Source: Siphonobacter sp. SORGH_AS_0500
GTDB taxonomy: Bacteria > Bacteroidota > Bacteroidia > Cytophagales > Spirosomataceae
DNA length: 64,000 nt
Direction: 5' to 3'
Assembly (NCBI RefSeq): GCF_002838835.1
Contig: NZ_NHPP01000009.1
Location: 186,001-250,000 of the forward strand
Part shown: piece by piece, positions 28,403 to 39,222 of the stretch
Position numbering within the stretch: the stretch's first letter is position 1
Layout: the number at the start of each line of letters is the position of its first letter
Position numbers and translations under genes: made by a program
Notes under the pieces: generated by a model
The model's database searches: none
The model's input: the letters and a program-made list of their open reading frames with translations, nothing else
Told to the model about the DNA's origin: nothing

Positions 28403-29389
28403 TTATTTACCCCATTTGAGATAGACCGAGCCCCAGGTAAATCCGCCCCCAAAGGCAGCCAGAACCAGATTATCTCCGGGTTTCAATTGACTTTCGTAAT
28501 CCCATAAACACAGCGGGATAGTCGCTGCTGTGGTGTTGCCGTAGCGATGAATGTTAAGCATGACCTTTTCTGGTCCAATACCCATTCGCTGAGCAGTGGC
28601 ATCAATGATCCGCTTGTTGGCCTGATGCGGTACCAGCCAGGCTACGTCATTACCCGTCAGGTTGTTTCGCTCCATGATTTCAGCCGCAACTTCAGCCATG
28701 CGGACGACCGCAAATTTAAAGACAGCCTGTCCTTCCTGACGTGCGAAGTGCTCACGATTCTGAACCGTTTCCAGCGTGGGAGGATATTTACTTCCCCCTG
28801 CTTTTTGAAACAAGTGCGAAACGCCACTCCCATCCGAATAAACCTGAGAATCAATAATTCCATTTCCAGAGGTGCTCGGTTCGAGTAATACAGCTCCGGC
28901 TCCGTCTCCGAAAAGAACGCAGGTAGTCCGATCCGTGTAATCAACGATGGAGGACATTTTATCGGCTCCGACTACAATAACTTTGCGATATTTCCCCGTT
29001 TCAATAAACTGAGAACCGACCGTTAGTGCGTACAAAAAACCGGAACAGGCCGCTCCTAAATCGAAGCTGGGAATATTCCCCAATCCACTGCCGGCAGCAA
29101 TGAGATTGGCTGTTGATGGAAATACGTAATCCGGCGTAACGGTAGCACAAAGCAGTAAATCGACTTCTTCGGGACTGGTCTGAGTTTTTGCCAGCAAGCC
29201 TTTCACTGCTTCAATGGCCATTACGGAAGTTCCCTGCCCTTCGCCCTTAAGAATTCGGCGTTCTTTGATTCCGGTACGGCTGGTAATCCATTCGTCCGAG
29301 GTATCAACCAAGGTAGAAAGCTCTTCGTTCGTCAGTACGTAATCAGGCACGTAACCCTGAACGCCCGTGATCGCTGCAGTGATTTTCAT
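28403..29389 (-). CDS. fabH: 3-oxoacyl-ACP synthase III
   Basis: 328 residues. Catalytic triad of KAS III: Cys115 ([13 protein letters not shown]), His255 (VPHQANKRI) and Asn285 (YGNTTAAT). C-terminal block [15 protein letters not shown]. It condenses acetyl- or branched acyl-CoA with malonyl-ACP to start fatty-acid chains in the cytoplasm. Sits 62 bases downstream of plsX, in the standard phospholipid/fatty-acid order. Confidence 0.96.
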   Translation of the reverse strand: MKITAAITGVQGYVPDYVLTNEELSTLVDTSDEWITSRTGIKERRILKGEGQGTSVMAIEAVKGLLAKTQTSPEEVDLLLCATVTPDYVFPSTANLIAAGSGLGNIPSFDLGAACSGFLYALTVGSQFIETGKYRKVIVVGADKMSSIVDYTDRTTCVLFGDGAGAVLLEPSTSGNGIIDSQVYSDGSGVSHLFQKAGGSKYPPTLETVQNREHFARQEGQAVFKFAVVRMAEVAAEIMERNNLTGNDVAWLVPHQANKRIIDATAQRMGIGPEKVMLNIHRYGNTTAATIPLCLWDYESQLKPGDNLVLAAFGGGFTWGSVYLKWGK

Positions 29390-29451
29390 AGGATCTTATA
29401 AAGCAAAAAAGCATGAGTCATACGCTTACAGACGCGACCCATGCCTTCTGG

Positions 29452-30387
29452 CTAACTTAACGCTTGCTTAATCTTAGTAGAGACTTCTGATTCAATCTGT
29501 CGCTTTGCCAAATGAATCATATTTTTAATTGCTAAAGGAGATGAAATCCCGTGAGCAATAATCACATTACCATTGACCCCTAAAATGGGACTTCCGCCGG
29601 CTGATTCATAATTCATGTGGTTAACAAAAGCGTCATCCACTTTCCGGCTACTCAAAATATCGTAAATCGATTCACCCATTTTCAGAATTACGTTACCTGT
29701 AAATCCGTCGCAAACAATCACGTCTGCTTTATCAGTGAAAAGGTCTTTTCCTTCGATATTTCCAATGAAGTTATACTTCTTATTCGCCTTCATTAACTGA
29801 TAGGCCGCCTGAGCAACAAGGGATCCTTTCTGTTCTTCTTCGCCAATGTTAACCAGAGCTACGCGAGGGTTTTCTACTCCATGCGTATATTGGGCATATA
29901 AAGAACCAATTTCACCAAATTGTTCAAGTGTTTCGGGCTTACAGTCGGCATTGGCACCAATGTCGAGTAACACGGCCATTTTTCCAGAAACCTGCGGAGC
30001 AAAACCCACAATAGCCGGACGAACCAGCCCTTCTACTGCTTTGACGCTAAATAAAGCACCTACGTGCATTGCTCCCGTATTTCCAGCCGAGCAGAAAGCA
30101 TCCACTACGCGTTCTTTCAAAAGCTTGAATCCTACGCTAATGCTGGAATTGGGCTTTTGAGACAAAGCTTTCGTAGGATGTTCTCCCATGGAGATCACCT
30201 CAGTGGTGTGTACAATTTCAATCGAAGCAGGAAGAGTGCGATCACCCAGAATATCCTGGATAGCCGCCTGATCACCGATAAGTACGATCCGAACCGATTC
30301 GGGTAGTTCCGGTGCAGCCAGTAAGGCTCCCTCAACAACTGCTTTTGGGGCAAAGTCGCCCCCCATAGCGTCTACTGCAATCTTCAT
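29452..30387 (-). CDS. plsX: Phosphate acyltransferase PlsX
   Basis: 311 residues from the ATG at 30385-30387 ([16 protein letters not shown]). PlsX signatures: DAMGGD at the N-terminus, [41 protein letters not shown] and [16 protein letters not shown]. Converts acyl-ACP to acyl-phosphate for phosphatidic-acid synthesis, as a peripheral membrane enzyme. Between rpmF and fabH. Confidence 0.96.
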   Translation of the reverse strand: MKIAVDAMGGDFAPKAVVEGALLAAPELPESVRIVLIGDQAAIQDILGDRTLPASIEIVHTTEVISMGEHPTKALSQKPNSSISVGFKLLKERVVDAFCSAGNTGAMHVGALFSVKAVEGLVRPAIVGFAPQVSGKMAVLLDIGANADCKPETLEQFGEIGSLYAQYTHGVENPRVALVNIGEEEQKGSLVAQAAYQLMKANKKYNFIGNIEGKDLFTDKADVIVCDGFTGNVILKMGESIYDILSSRKVDDAFVNHMNYESAGGSPILGVNGNVIIAHGISSPLAIKNMIHLAKRQIESEVSTKIKQALS

Positions 30388-30536
30388 CCAGGTAACCAAT
30401 ATTTGGTGGCGGGCAAAAATAAGCGTTTCGCCAAAAAAATAAATGGTTAATTGCTGATTGTTCCTAATTAGAACTCGCTTTTAATTACGAATTCATAATT
30501 AGTTAACCAACAATTAACCATTTTAAACGCTATAAA

Positions 30537-30731
30537 CTAGGCGTTTGCTTTGTAGTTTTCTACTACTACTTTACCACGGTAGTACAGATTTCCTTCGTGT
30601 ACGTGTGCACGGTGGTAAAGGTGAACTTCGCCCGTAGCAGAATCAGTTGCTAATTGCATAGGGGTCAGGTTATCGTGTGTCCGGCGTTTGTCACGGCGGG
30701 TGCTGGAGTGACGGCGTTTAGGGTGTGCCAT
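30537..30731 (-). CDS. rpmF: 50S ribosomal protein L32
   Basis: 64 residues: [19 protein letters not shown], then [26 protein letters not shown] and [15 protein letters not shown]. The zinc-binding cysteines of the C+ form are all absent, so this is a zinc-independent L32. Second gene of the operon, downstream of yceD. Confidence 0.96.
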   Translation of the reverse strand: MAHPKRRHSSTRRDKRRTHDNLTPMQLATDSATGEVHLYHRAHVHEGNLYYRGKVVVENYKANA

Positions 30732-30826
30732 TTTGTTCTCAATTATGAGCCTTTCGCCAGTAGCGTCGGGCCGTTGTTATCTATGTGATCAATTTTGAAT
30801 ACTCTTTCTCTCGTACTGAAGCTGGA

Positions 30827-31381
30827 TTACTTCGATCCATTTTTCAGTTTTTTCAAAGCTTCCCAGCGAGGGTCTACTTCGGGTTCCTTCTCTTCATCCG
30901 CCGGAATAGACGTATAAATCAAAGTTTCATTGGTTTCATCCTCCTCGTCTTCACTGGATTCCGTACGAAAACGGGGATGAAGTTTCTTCATGGGAACGGT
31001 TAATCCGATAAAATCGAATAAATACCGGGCTACATTAATGGTTGCCGTATCCCAGGGGATGAGTTCAATTTCATCAGAAATCTGTTCAGCTTTATCTCCA
31101 AACTTGAGAATCTGCTTCTCTTTCGTATGAAAAGGCTCCTGAAATGAATCCAGACTACGATCGCATACCAGCTCGTAGGAACCCTGAATATCGAAGCTCA
31201 GCTGAAGCATGGTAGAGGACTTATCCAGCCCTACTTTCGCCTTAAACTCTCCTTTATCAATTAAATCCTGCTCCAGAGCTTTAAAAAACTCTTCTCCTCC
31301 CTCAAACTCAAAGTCATAATGTTTATTCTCCAACTGAAGAATATCGACATCATACTTTCGGATTTCCTTCGAATTAGTCAT
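30827..31381 (-). CDS. yceD: YceD/DUF177 protein
   Basis: 184 residues from MTNSKEIRKYDV. An in-frame ATG at 31400-31402 would lie inside the promoter (31400-31431), so the shorter start is preferred. The core has QLSFDIQGSYELVCDRSLDSFQEPF, the equivalent of the DUF177 cysteine region (one Cys kept), and ends with an acidic tail (SSEDEEDETNE). In E. coli and plants the family is needed for 23S rRNA accumulation; it is usually placed just before rpmF, as here. Confidence 0.88.
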   Translation of the reverse strand: MTNSKEIRKYDVDILQLENKHYDFEFEGGEEFFKALEQDLIDKGEFKAKVGLDKSSTMLQLSFDIQGSYELVCDRSLDSFQEPFHTKEKQILKFGDKAEQISDEIELIPWDTATINVARYLFDFIGLTVPMKKLHPRFRTESSEDEEDETNETLIYTSIPADEEKEPEVDPRWEALKKLKNGSK

Positions 31382-31399
31382 CTCTGTCAAAAAGGCTCG

Positions 31400-31431
31400 C
31401 AAAGTTAGGCCAATCTGCTGATTTTTACAAC
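31400..31431 (-). promoter_or_regulatory. Candidate promoter of the yceD-rpmF-plsX-fabH-efp-accBC operon
   Basis: Minus strand GTTG (31428-31431) - 20 bases - TAACTTTG (31400-31407): three of four and full matches to -33 and -7. The predicted start leaves a leader of roughly ten bases before ATG 31381, and thereby decides the yceD start. Confidence 0.55.
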
Positions 31432-31536
31432 GGTATAAAAATCATTTTTTACAGAAGGGCCCACTTTCGTGAATATTTTCCGTTAAAAACCTAAAACTTA
31501 AGCTTATTACCCTGCCCTTACTCAGGCATTGATTCT

Positions 31537-32577
31537 TTAAAAACGCTCGGTAGTCTGCTCTTCTTCTTTTTTTCCTTTGTTCTTGTTCTCGTAAATAAGC
31601 TTACCACGATTGTCGTACTCCCGCAATACCACTCCTTCTACGGCTTCGTATTTATCCGCTCCATACTGAATATCCCGTTTGGTACGACTACCACTGCCAA
31701 ACTGATGGTATTCCCGCCAGAGTTTCACCCGAACCGAATCATCCATGTTGCCCTCTTCCTTCAACTGCCCCCCTTCGTAAAAAGAACGGTATAGACCCGT
31801 ATAATGACCATGCATGCGGGGAATTACTTCTTTGATTTTGGTTTTCGCTACGTCGTAATACGTAATCTCTGATTCAGCCGGAAATCCCTTATCGTAACTC
31901 TGCTTATCCATTAAGCCTTCGTCTCCGTCCACATCCCGACCATACTTTTCCCAGCGACCGTGTTTGGTCCCCATATAGTAATATCCTTCTTCCTCCAGAT
32001 GTTCACCTTTGAATCTGCGATAAGGGCCGTGAAGAATCTGAGCGTAATCTTTATCCTTAATGGGTGTGACCAAAATGCGATGGGCCCGGTAATCAAACCA
32101 GTGAATATCCCGCACATACACACTGGGGGCCTGATAGGCTTTTAATACATAAAACTCTTCAACCGTCACTTTATCGCCCGAGCCTAAGCGATTGGCTATT
32201 CTAGTCACCGCAATACCTTCGTATTCATTCCGCGAAAACTTATTAACGGTCTTTTTGTTCTTCTTGCGAGATTTAAGGACTTTCAGACCCAAATCAGAAG
32301 GTAAGCCATCGGTGTTTAAGTCTCCCAGCGGAGAAGAAAGACCAGCACCAGCAGAAACACCGCTCAACGCCGCTTTTTTTAGATTTTCTTTACTACTAAA
32401 GGCTTCCTTTATTTTATTTTTTTTCTCATTGAGCTCATCCAGTACTGTTTTCTGGCCGCTCTTGTTAATGAGAGGAGCCTTGGATGTAGTTAATAAGGAA
32501 TCTGTTTGAGCCTGCGTTTGTTGGGCACAAATCAGCAGGATAAATCCTCCCAATACACTGAGAAAAGATTTGTTCAT
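31537..32577 (-). CDS. Secreted YwqK/MORN-like repeat protein
   Basis: 346 residues with signal peptide ending at about residue 24 (QQTQAQ). A basic low-complexity zone (LNEKKNKIKEAF, KSRKKNKK) comes before a domain with repeated GxYxxYY/W-K-Y-D motifs: GPYRRFKGEHLEEEGYYYMGTKHGRWEKYG, GHYTGLYRSFYEGGQLKEEGN, KLWREYHQFG and VLREYDNRGKLIYE (each quoted in part). This is the MORN/YwqK type of beta-hairpin repeat. No catalytic residues are apparent and the neighbours give no clue. Exported, possibly cell-envelope associated. Confidence 0.65.
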   Translation of the reverse strand: MNKSFLSVLGGFILLICAQQTQAQTDSLLTTSKAPLINKSGQKTVLDELNEKKNKIKEAFSSKENLKKAALSGVSAGAGLSSPLGDLNTDGLPSDLGLKVLKSRKKNKKTVNKFSRNEYEGIAVTRIANRLGSGDKVTVEEFYVLKAYQAPSVYVRDIHWFDYRAHRILVTPIKDKDYAQILHGPYRRFKGEHLEEEGYYYMGTKHGRWEKYGRDVDGDEGLMDKQSYDKGFPAESEITYYDVAKTKIKEVIPRMHGHYTGLYRSFYEGGQLKEEGNMDDSVRVKLWREYHQFGSGSRTKRDIQYGADKYEAVEGVVLREYDNRGKLIYENKNKGKKEEEQTTERF

Positions 32578-32737
32578 GGATTGCTTCTGGTAAGTACTCG
32601 CGGGTGGAACGGTAAAAAAATGCTAATTATTTTCCGAAGTCTCTTATTCTAAGTGCAAAATTGCGAAGAGTTATTTTATTCTAAGGTAAACCTATTCACA
32701 TTTAAACCCACCTATCTCATATAATCGTTCAAAAATC

Positions 32738-33679
32738 GTGGAAAAAAACGCTAAAATTTATATTGCCGGGCATCGGGGCATGGTAGGCTCCGCTATTCAT
32801 CGAAAACTACAACAGGAAGGATTTACTAATTTTGCTTTACGAAGCTCAAAGGAACTGGATCTACGCGATCAGGCAGAGGTTCAGGCCTTTTTTGAAGAAG
32901 AACGTCCCGATTATGTTTTTCTGGCAGCAGCAAAAGTAGGAGGCATCGTAGCCAATAACACGTACCGGGCTGATTTTCTGTATGAGAATCTCATGATACA
33001 GAATAACGTTATTCACTCGGCTCACCTAACGGACGTAAAAAAGCTGATGTTTCTGGGTTCTTCCTGCATCTATCCCAAGCTCGCTCCCCAGCCCTTAAAG
33101 GAGGAGTACTTATTAACGGGTTTTCTTGAATCTACCAACGAGCCTTACGCCATTGCGAAGATCGCGGGTATTAAAATGTGTGAATCGTATCGTCGTCAGT
33201 ACGGGAAAAATTTTATCTCGGTGATGCCTACGAATCTCTACGGGCCTAATGATAATTACGACCTTCAGAATTCGCACGTATTGCCAGCTCTGATTCGCAA
33301 ATTTCACGAAGCTAAAGCCAATGGTTCGCCAAGCGTTGAAGTTTGGGGGACAGGTTCTCCCCTGCGGGAATTTTTGCACGCAGACGATTTAGCCGAAGCT
33401 TGTTATTTCTTAATGCAGGAATACGATGGTGAAGAATTTGTAAACGTCGGAACGGGCGTTGATTTGTCCATCAAAGCGTTAGCTGAACTGGTCAAAGAAA
33501 CCGTAGGCTACGAAGGTGAACTCGTCTGGAATACTTCCAAACCCGATGGTACCCCCCGCAAACTCATGGACGTAAGTAGACTTCATGGCTTGGGCTGGAA
33601 ACATAAAATTGAACTCCCCGAGGGCATTCGTCAGGTATACGAGAAATTCAAGGAACGCGAAGATATTCGAGTGATGTAA
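32738..33679 (+). CDS. fcl: GDP-L-fucose synthase
   Basis: 313 residues from a GTG start. Short-chain dehydrogenase fold: NAD(P) loop G11-HRGMVG17, SSCIYP with Ser109, and the YxxxK pair Tyr137/Lys141 ([10 protein letters not shown]). Later [22 protein letters not shown] and [18 protein letters not shown] are the typical WcaG/Fcl C-terminal features. It epimerises and reduces GDP-4-keto-6-deoxymannose to GDP-fucose for surface glycans. The partner GDP-mannose dehydratase gene is not in the window. Confidence 0.95.
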   Translation: MEKNAKIYIAGHRGMVGSAIHRKLQQEGFTNFALRSSKELDLRDQAEVQAFFEEERPDYVFLAAAKVGGIVANNTYRADFLYENLMIQNNVIHSAHLTDVKKLMFLGSSCIYPKLAPQPLKEEYLLTGFLESTNEPYAIAKIAGIKMCESYRRQYGKNFISVMPTNLYGPNDNYDLQNSHVLPALIRKFHEAKANGSPSVEVWGTGSPLREFLHADDLAEACYFLMQEYDGEEFVNVGTGVDLSIKALAELVKETVGYEGELVWNTSKPDGTPRKLMDVSRLHGLGWKHKIELPEGIRQVYEKFKEREDIRVM

Positions 33680-33699
33680 GTACGCTAGTGTGCTCGGTT

Positions 33700-33740
33700 A
33701 AAGGGTCTGGATCGGTATCGATTCAGACCTTTTCTTTTTT
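33700..33740 (+). terminator. Terminator after GDP-fucose synthase
   Basis: 15-bp stem AAAGGGTCTGGATCG / CGATTCAGACCTTTT (two G-U pairs) with a 4-base loop, then TTTCTTTTTT. Confidence 0.85.
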
Positions 33741-33933
33741 CACCCTTTCACAGGATATTTTACCCCTTTCTATCCGCCTCATTATCAATTAACAGTTGGA
33801 TTTTTAACTTTTTTTCAGAAAATCCTTAACACTCTTTAACTCAACAAATTCTTTAAATATTCAAAACTAAAGCACTTTTGAATCACCAAACAGAACATTG
33901 TCATCGATTCAAGCGGGTATTTCCCTATAAGCC

Positions 33934-34580
33934 ATGAAAAAATTACTCTTCACTTCAGCCTTTGTTTTCTCTATCATTTTTGCCCAGGCTCAGGCCAATC
34001 GTTACCATCCCAGTAAGCAGTATTATTCCAGCACGGACCCAAGTGAAGTTCGCTTTGGACTCAAAGCAGGGGTTAACCTAGCAAACGTCATTGTGTCGCC
34101 CCGCCCGGGTAACCTCATCAGTGGACGGACTGATTTTCATGCGGGGTTATTCGTGGAAGTGCCCATTAGCGAAAAGGTCAGTTTTCAGCCCGAACTTCTG
34201 TATTCCCGTCAGGCTTTCGCCTAATTAATGGATTCGGCAATGTGTCACTAAATACCATTAGTGTCCCTTTGTTAGCTAAAATTCACATGACACCTAACGT
34301 GTCGCTGGTGGTAGGACCGCAGGTAAGTTATCTGGCCAATGCCCGTATCGGACTTAATAACTGGTTTGCCTTTAATTATAACAATGCTTTTCAGAAAGTG
34401 GGCGTAGATGCGGTAGCAGGGCTTGAATTTGAAGCTGGCGATTTTGTCATTGGAGGGCGTTATAATTACGGTTTAAATAACGTCAACAAAGACTTTACCT
34501 TACTTGATCGATTTTCTCTGAATAACCTTTTGCAGGTTCGTAACTCAACGGTACAGCTTTCGGTAGGTTATAAGTTTTAA
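33934..34580 (+). CDS. PorT-type outer-membrane beta-barrel (one frameshift)
   Basis: About 215 residues after repair. Signal peptide MKKLLFTSAFVFSIIFAQAQA, then alternating strands: RFGLKAGVNLANV, FHAGLFVEVPISEKVSFQPELLYSRQ, and at the end VQLSVGYKF with a terminal Phe. The first frame stops after SRQAFA; adding one G at 34212-34213 gives SRQGFRLINGFGNVSLNTISVPLLAKIH, the standard next strands of the outer_membrane_beta-barrel_2 family. Eight strands expected. A structural outer-membrane protein; specific role unknown. A terminator hairpin follows. Confidence 0.82.
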
Positions 34581-34614
34581 TAGACATTTCCCCCATTTAA
34601 TCATTAAGGTGAAA

Positions 34615-34649
34615 GAAAAAACCTCCGGACGCTGTCTGGAGGTTTTTTT
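34615..34649. terminator. Bidirectional terminator (barrel / S41 protease)
   Basis: Stem AAAAAACCTCCGGAC / GTCTGGAGGTTTTTT (one G-U) with a 3-base loop and T runs on both strands, between convergent genes. Confidence 0.9.
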
Positions 34650-34659
34650 GTGGAATTAC

Positions 34660-36003
34660 TTATAATGACTTTTTAGGTAAAGTCAACAAGACGCCCGGTA
34701 GATTAAGCTCGGTTTGCAGGCGTTCGTTATACCTATCAAAATTGGCAATCCGACCACTTGAAGTCGGGAATTGTCCCGTGGTTAAGTACGTTACCGCGTC
34801 TTTGATGCACCTTTCCTGTGGGTCACCCCAGTTATGACTCACGTCATCGGCCTGTTCACGATCTACCGTCAAGCCATCGTAATAATCACCATAATTGTTT
34901 GCATTTACCTGCTTCACTGCCAGTGGGAATGCGTAATAATCCATAGTGGGAAGACCATAATACCCCGCCGGTTTTCCGTACGTCGTTCCTCCTACCAGCT
35001 TTACCGTCATGTAAGGCTTTAATGCATTGATTAGTAATTCACTAGCAGATGCCGTATTATTCGTGGTAATAAAAACTACCTTGCTCAAATTCAGATTAGA
35101 GGCAGGCAGCGTACTTTCAAAATTAACCGTTTTGTTCCAGCTTGCGTACTTGGAGTTATGCGTGTCCTTATACATTAACTTGCCCGCGGCGGTGCTGGGA
35201 GCAATGAGGTTCGCAATCTTTACTGCTAGATTTACGTAACCCCCGCCGTTGTAACGTTCATCGAAAATGAGTTCGGTTACCTGATTGCTTTTTAAATAAC
35301 TAAAGGCTTCATCCAGATCGGCGGAAGCTGTTGACCCTAAAAAGCTATTAAAAGCGATGTAACCAATCTTTTTACCATTCTGCTCAATTACACTGCGGGT
35401 TAATACCGGATTGGTTTGATAACTCCCACTGGTAAGATTTAAGGTCGTTGACGAGCCGTCGAGCTTTTTGAAAGCTACTGAAATCGAAGCCTTAGCTAAT
35501 TCTGTGTTCAGGGCGTCTACGTTCGCCGTAGTAGCAGCCACGTTATTGATAGACACGACCTGCCAGCCCCGTTGTACGCCCTGTTTACCCGCACTTGAGT
35601 TAGCGTATACGTACGCAATACGCAGGTCGTTCGCAGCAGCAAATCGAAACCCTACACCGATATCGCCCTCAGTTCCTGAGGCAACATTATCCCAGTCGGA
35701 TTTAAGAATGGCAAAACTCCAGCGATCCAGATTCGTGCCTTTCGTACCAAGCGGACTGTACGTTCGAACCTTCTTCATTACATCCTGAGGGGTGGCATAA
35801 CTCGTCGGATTGAAGCTAGTTAGAGAAGGTAGTTTATCCGACCACAGGTAAAGTTCCTGAGAGAGGAAATACACACTGTCCCGAACATCTGCCGTTTTAG
35901 TAGTAGGGGTTGGCGTTGGCGTAATTGCTTTCTCATCTTTTTTACAGGAAGCAGCCAGCAAAACGACGGTTAAATAAATTAGAAAATGGTGAAAAATTTT
36001 CAT
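34660..36003 (-). CDS. S41-family C-terminal-processing-like lipoprotein peptidase
   Basis: 447 residues. Lipobox LLAASC with Cys20, so a lipoprotein, followed by a Pro/Thr spacer (TPTPTPTTK). A PDZ-like section (YANSSAGKQGVQRGWQVVSINN, partly quoted) precedes the S41 catalytic domain: FDERYNGGGYVNLA, the nucleophile block TTNNTASASELL (Ser319 or 321) and YGKPAG with Lys344, a Ser-Lys dyad. It should cut exported proteins near C-termini at the outer membrane or periplasm. No clear operon partner. The C-terminal ~100 residues look like a Bacteroidota-type extension. Confidence 0.88.
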   Translation of the reverse strand: MKIFHHFLIYLTVVLLAASCKKDEKAITPTPTPTTKTADVRDSVYFLSQELYLWSDKLPSLTSFNPTSYATPQDVMKKVRTYSPLGTKGTNLDRWSFAILKSDWDNVASGTEGDIGVGFRFAAANDLRIAYVYANSSAGKQGVQRGWQVVSINNVAATTANVDALNTELAKASISVAFKKLDGSSTTLNLTSGSYQTNPVLTRSVIEQNGKKIGYIAFNSFLGSTASADLDEAFSYLKSNQVTELIFDERYNGGGYVNLAVKIANLIAPSTAAGKLMYKDTHNSKYASWNKTVNFESTLPASNLNLSKVVFITTNNTASASELLINALKPYMTVKLVGGTTYGKPAGYYGLPTMDYYAFPLAVKQVNANNYGDYYDGLTVDREQADDVSHNWGDPQERCIKDAVTYLTTGQFPTSSGRIANFDRYNERLQTELNLPGVLLTLPKKSL

Positions 36004-36106
36004 TTCAATATTTTGATTTTGGCAAGGATTGTATTTGATTCAATTGATAACCTAAAATACTACGAAATATTTTATTACTAGTTTTCTTTTTTATTGGTCA
36101 ATAAAA

Positions 36107-36132
36107 AAGCCAGACTACGAATAGTCTGGCTT
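36107..36132 (-). terminator. Terminator after the DUF349 gene
   Basis: 10-bp stem AAGCCAGACT / AGTCTGGCTT, 6-base loop, T run on the minus strand. Confidence 0.85.
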
Positions 36133-36154
36133 CTAAAACTAAAAAATTAAAAGC

Positions 36155-37456
36155 TTATAAAACGGTTTCCAGATCACGTTTGAACTCAACGAGTAACATT
36201 TCTTTCACGGCCACTTTCCGTTTTTGAGTATTTACTTTTTGGAAGAGAACTTTATCTGCCGCGACGTAGGCTCGAATCCGACCGTCAAATTCCAGGTATT
36301 GTTCCAGATCACCTTTTTCCTTACGTACCAGATATTCCATCTGATAAATCTGGATTTTGAGTTGATCGCGTTTGGGTTTTTCATCAAAATCGGGGTAACG
36401 ATACCCAATTACCCGACGCAGATAATTTAACTCAAACACTTTATCACAGGCCAGACGGAACTTCTCGGCTACGTTACGATCCAGCGTTTTTACTTTAGGA
36501 GCTAAATCTTTCCACTTCACCAGTAACTCTTTGGCCCGATCGGCTGCTCTGGCGATAACGTCCTGATGAACTGAAGCAGTCAGCGTTTCTGCTTCTGCGG
36601 CAATGGCTTGTAACTCCGCCAGACGGGGGTCTACGCGAGGACGGGGCGTAATGCCTTTAATAGCGTTATAACGATCAAAGAAAATGGTAGTGGCCTTCTT
36701 AAAGCGTTTCCATAATTTGCTTTGACGTTTGGGAGGAACGGGACCAACCGTTTTCCATTCATTTTGAAGTTGACGAACCCGACCAAAGGCTTCATCAAAC
36801 TCCGTGCTTCGCATCAGTTTTTCGGATTCCGCAACGATAGCTTCAAGTTTATCGAAACGTTCGTCGATGATGCGATTCTGTTCGGCATAATATTCACGGC
36901 GACGCTGGAAGAAATCATCAGAAATCCGATCAAAGCCTCCTTCGATCTCATCGAGGTATTCTTTGTCAACGGGGCCTGTTTTCAGCCATTTCGTTTTAAT
37001 TTCCTGAATTTTATCCGTGGCTTCATTCCAGTCAGGAATAGCCGTAGCGGCCTGCTGAACTTCCTCCAGCAAGGCTCGTTTGATTTCCAGGTTCTTTACC
37101 TGATTGGACGAAATAAGCTCGCGAAGATAGCCTTCCAGCTTTTCCAACATGGCCAACAAAGGAGGGAAATCACCCAGGCCATCAAACTCAATGAGATTTT
37201 TTCTCAGTTGCAGCAGTTTTGTTAAGTAAGAACCCTTGTTTTGGGCCTCCTGAACATCCTGATGTAGTTGAATAACCTTCTGTTGAGCGAGTTGAAAGCG
37301 AGTTCTAAAGTACTCTAAAGCTTCTTCTTCCGTATTACGCACATAACCGATCTCGCGATCTGCGTAACCATTGTAGCCTTTGAGATAAACTTTTCCTTCT
37401 TTTGTGTAACCGTGGGTATCTTCGACGTAGCGGTTGGGTGTGATCGTGGTCTCCAT
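36155..37456 (-). CDS. DUF349 domain protein
   Basis: 433 residues from METTITPNRYVED (an upstream ATG adds 9 residues). Highly charged, alpha-helical protein with at least three repeats of the DUF349 type: AIPDWNEATDKIQEIKTKWLKTGPV, FGRVRQLQNEWKTVGPVP and ADRAKELLVKWKDLAPKV (conserved W, GPV). Probably three-helix modules in a coiled arrangement in the cytoplasm. The family has no settled molecular function. It is divergently transcribed from ettA with about 87 bases between. Confidence 0.85.
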   Translation of the reverse strand: METTITPNRYVEDTHGYTKEGKVYLKGYNGYADREIGYVRNTEEEALEYFRTRFQLAQQKVIQLHQDVQEAQNKGSYLTKLLQLRKNLIEFDGLGDFPPLLAMLEKLEGYLRELISSNQVKNLEIKRALLEEVQQAATAIPDWNEATDKIQEIKTKWLKTGPVDKEYLDEIEGGFDRISDDFFQRRREYYAEQNRIIDERFDKLEAIVAESEKLMRSTEFDEAFGRVRQLQNEWKTVGPVPPKRQSKLWKRFKKATTIFFDRYNAIKGITPRPRVDPRLAELQAIAAEAETLTASVHQDVIARAADRAKELLVKWKDLAPKVKTLDRNVAEKFRLACDKVFELNYLRRVIGYRYPDFDEKPKRDQLKIQIYQMEYLVRKEKGDLEQYLEFDGRIRAYVAADKVLFQKVNTQKRKVAVKEMLLVEFKRDLETVL

Positions 37457-37542
37457 GGGTTTTTGAGGGCTGAGACTGGACAAATGGTTCTGAACGCCTA
37501 CTTTTGCCAGTGCTGGTATTCAAGCAACAAATAAAACAAAAA

Positions 37543-39209
37543 ATGAGTAACGAAACCATAATCTTTTCGATGTCTCGGGTGAGTAAAGTAATTCCACCCA
37601 GCCGAACGATCATCAAAAACATTTCTCTTTCCTTTTTTACGGGGCAAAAATCGGAATTCTAGGGTTAAATGGTTCTGGTAAATCTACCTTAATGCGAATC
37701 ATTGCCGGCATTGATAAAAGTTACCAGGGTGACGTGGTTTTTTCACCCGGATACTCCGTGGGCATGCTGGAACAGGAGCCCCAACTGGACCCCGAAAAAA
37801 CCGTTCGTGAGGTCGTAGAAGAAGGCGTCGCTGAGGTTGTAAACTTACTCAAAGAATTTGATGCTATCAATGAGGCTTTCGGAGAACCTGATGCTGATTT
37901 TGATAAACTGTTAGCTCGTCAGGGAGAAGTTCAGGAAAAACTGGACGCTCTGGACGCCTGGGAGCTGGATACACGTCTGGAACGGGCCATGGACGCTCTG
38001 CGTTGCCCACCCGAAGATGCTAAAATTGCGAACCTTTCTGGTGGGGAACGTCGCCGGGTAGCTCTGTGCCGTCTGCTACTCCAACAGCCTGACGTTCTGT
38101 TACTTGATGAGCCAACCAACCACCTGGATGCAGAGTCGGTACTCTGGCTGGAAGAACACTTACGTCTTTATAAAGGAACCGTCATTGCCGTTACCCACGA
38201 CCGTTACTTCCTGGATAACGTAGCGGGCTGGATTCTGGAGCTGGATCGCGGCGAAGGCATCCCCTGGAAGGGCAATTACACGTCCTGGCTGGAGCAAAAA
38301 CAAAACCGCTTGGCTCAGGAAGAGAAGCAGGAGTCCAAACGCCAGAAAACCCTGCAACGCGAGCTTGACTGGGTACGCATGGCTCCCAAGGCTCGTCAGG
38401 CTAAATCCAAAGCCCGTCTGGGTGCTTACGAACGTCTGTTAAATGAGGACATAAAAGAGCGGGAAGAGAAGTTGGAAATCTTCATCCCGGCGGGTCCGCG
38501 TCTGGGAAGTAAGGTCATTGAGATAGAAAATGTTTCAAAAGCTTACGGCGATAAGATTCTTTTCGAAAATCTGACATTTTCTTTACCTCCGGCTGGTATT
38601 GTTGGCGTCATTGGACCCAACGGTGCGGGTAAATCTACCCTTTTCAAGTTATTAACGAATAACGAAAAGCCCGATACAGGGTCGGTAGAAGTGGGTGAAA
38701 CCGTTCAACTGGCTTACGTAGATCAGTTACACGACAGCTTAAAAGCCGACAAATCCGTTTACGAAACCATCTCGGGCGGCAATGACCCCATGCTGATTGG
38801 TGGAAAAATGGTGAATGCCCGGGCTTACGTCAGCCGCTTTAACTTTAGTGGTTCGGATCAGGAAAAGAAAATTTCGAATCTTTCCGGTGGCGAGCGTAAC
38901 CGCGTTCACCTGGCCATGATGCTTAAGGAAGGTTCTAACCTGCTCCTGTTGGATGAGCCAACCAACGACCTGGACATTAACACGCTCCGGGCACTGGAAG
39001 AAGGTCTGGAAAACTTCGCGGGTTGTGCCGTAATTATTTCCCACGACCGCTGGTTCCTTGACCGGATTGCTACACACATTCTGGCTTTTGAAGGGGATTC
39101 ACAGGTATACTGGTTTGAAGGTAACTTCAGTGAATACGAAGAAAACCGCCGCAAACGTCTGGGTACGGATGCTACACCTAAGCGGATTAAGTATAAAAAA
39201 CTGATGTAA
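37543..39209 (+). CDS. ettA: Energy-dependent translational throttle EttA (ABC-F; one frameshift)
   Basis: About 555 residues after repair. MSNETIIFSMSRVSKVIPPSRTI starts at 37543, and a T missing from the run at 37633-37638 cuts the frame; restored it reads SFFYGAKIGILGLNGSGKSTLMRI. Two ABC domains: Walker A GLNGSGKS and GPNGAGKST; signatures LSGGERRRVALC and LSGGERNRVHLAMM; Walker B LLLDEPTNHLDAESV and LLLDEPTNDLD. The linker contains the arm region (QEEKQESKRQKTLQRELDW). EttA binds the ribosomal E site and gates the first translation steps according to ATP/ADP. A TACTTTTG -7-like element is at 37499-37506. Confidence 0.92.
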
Positions 39210-39222
39210 TGATAGATTAAAT

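Noticed and set aside
37335..37622. 95-codon ORF overlapping the divergent DUF349/ettA region
   Set aside because: It is out of frame with the DUF349 gene and crosses the ettA start; a shadow.
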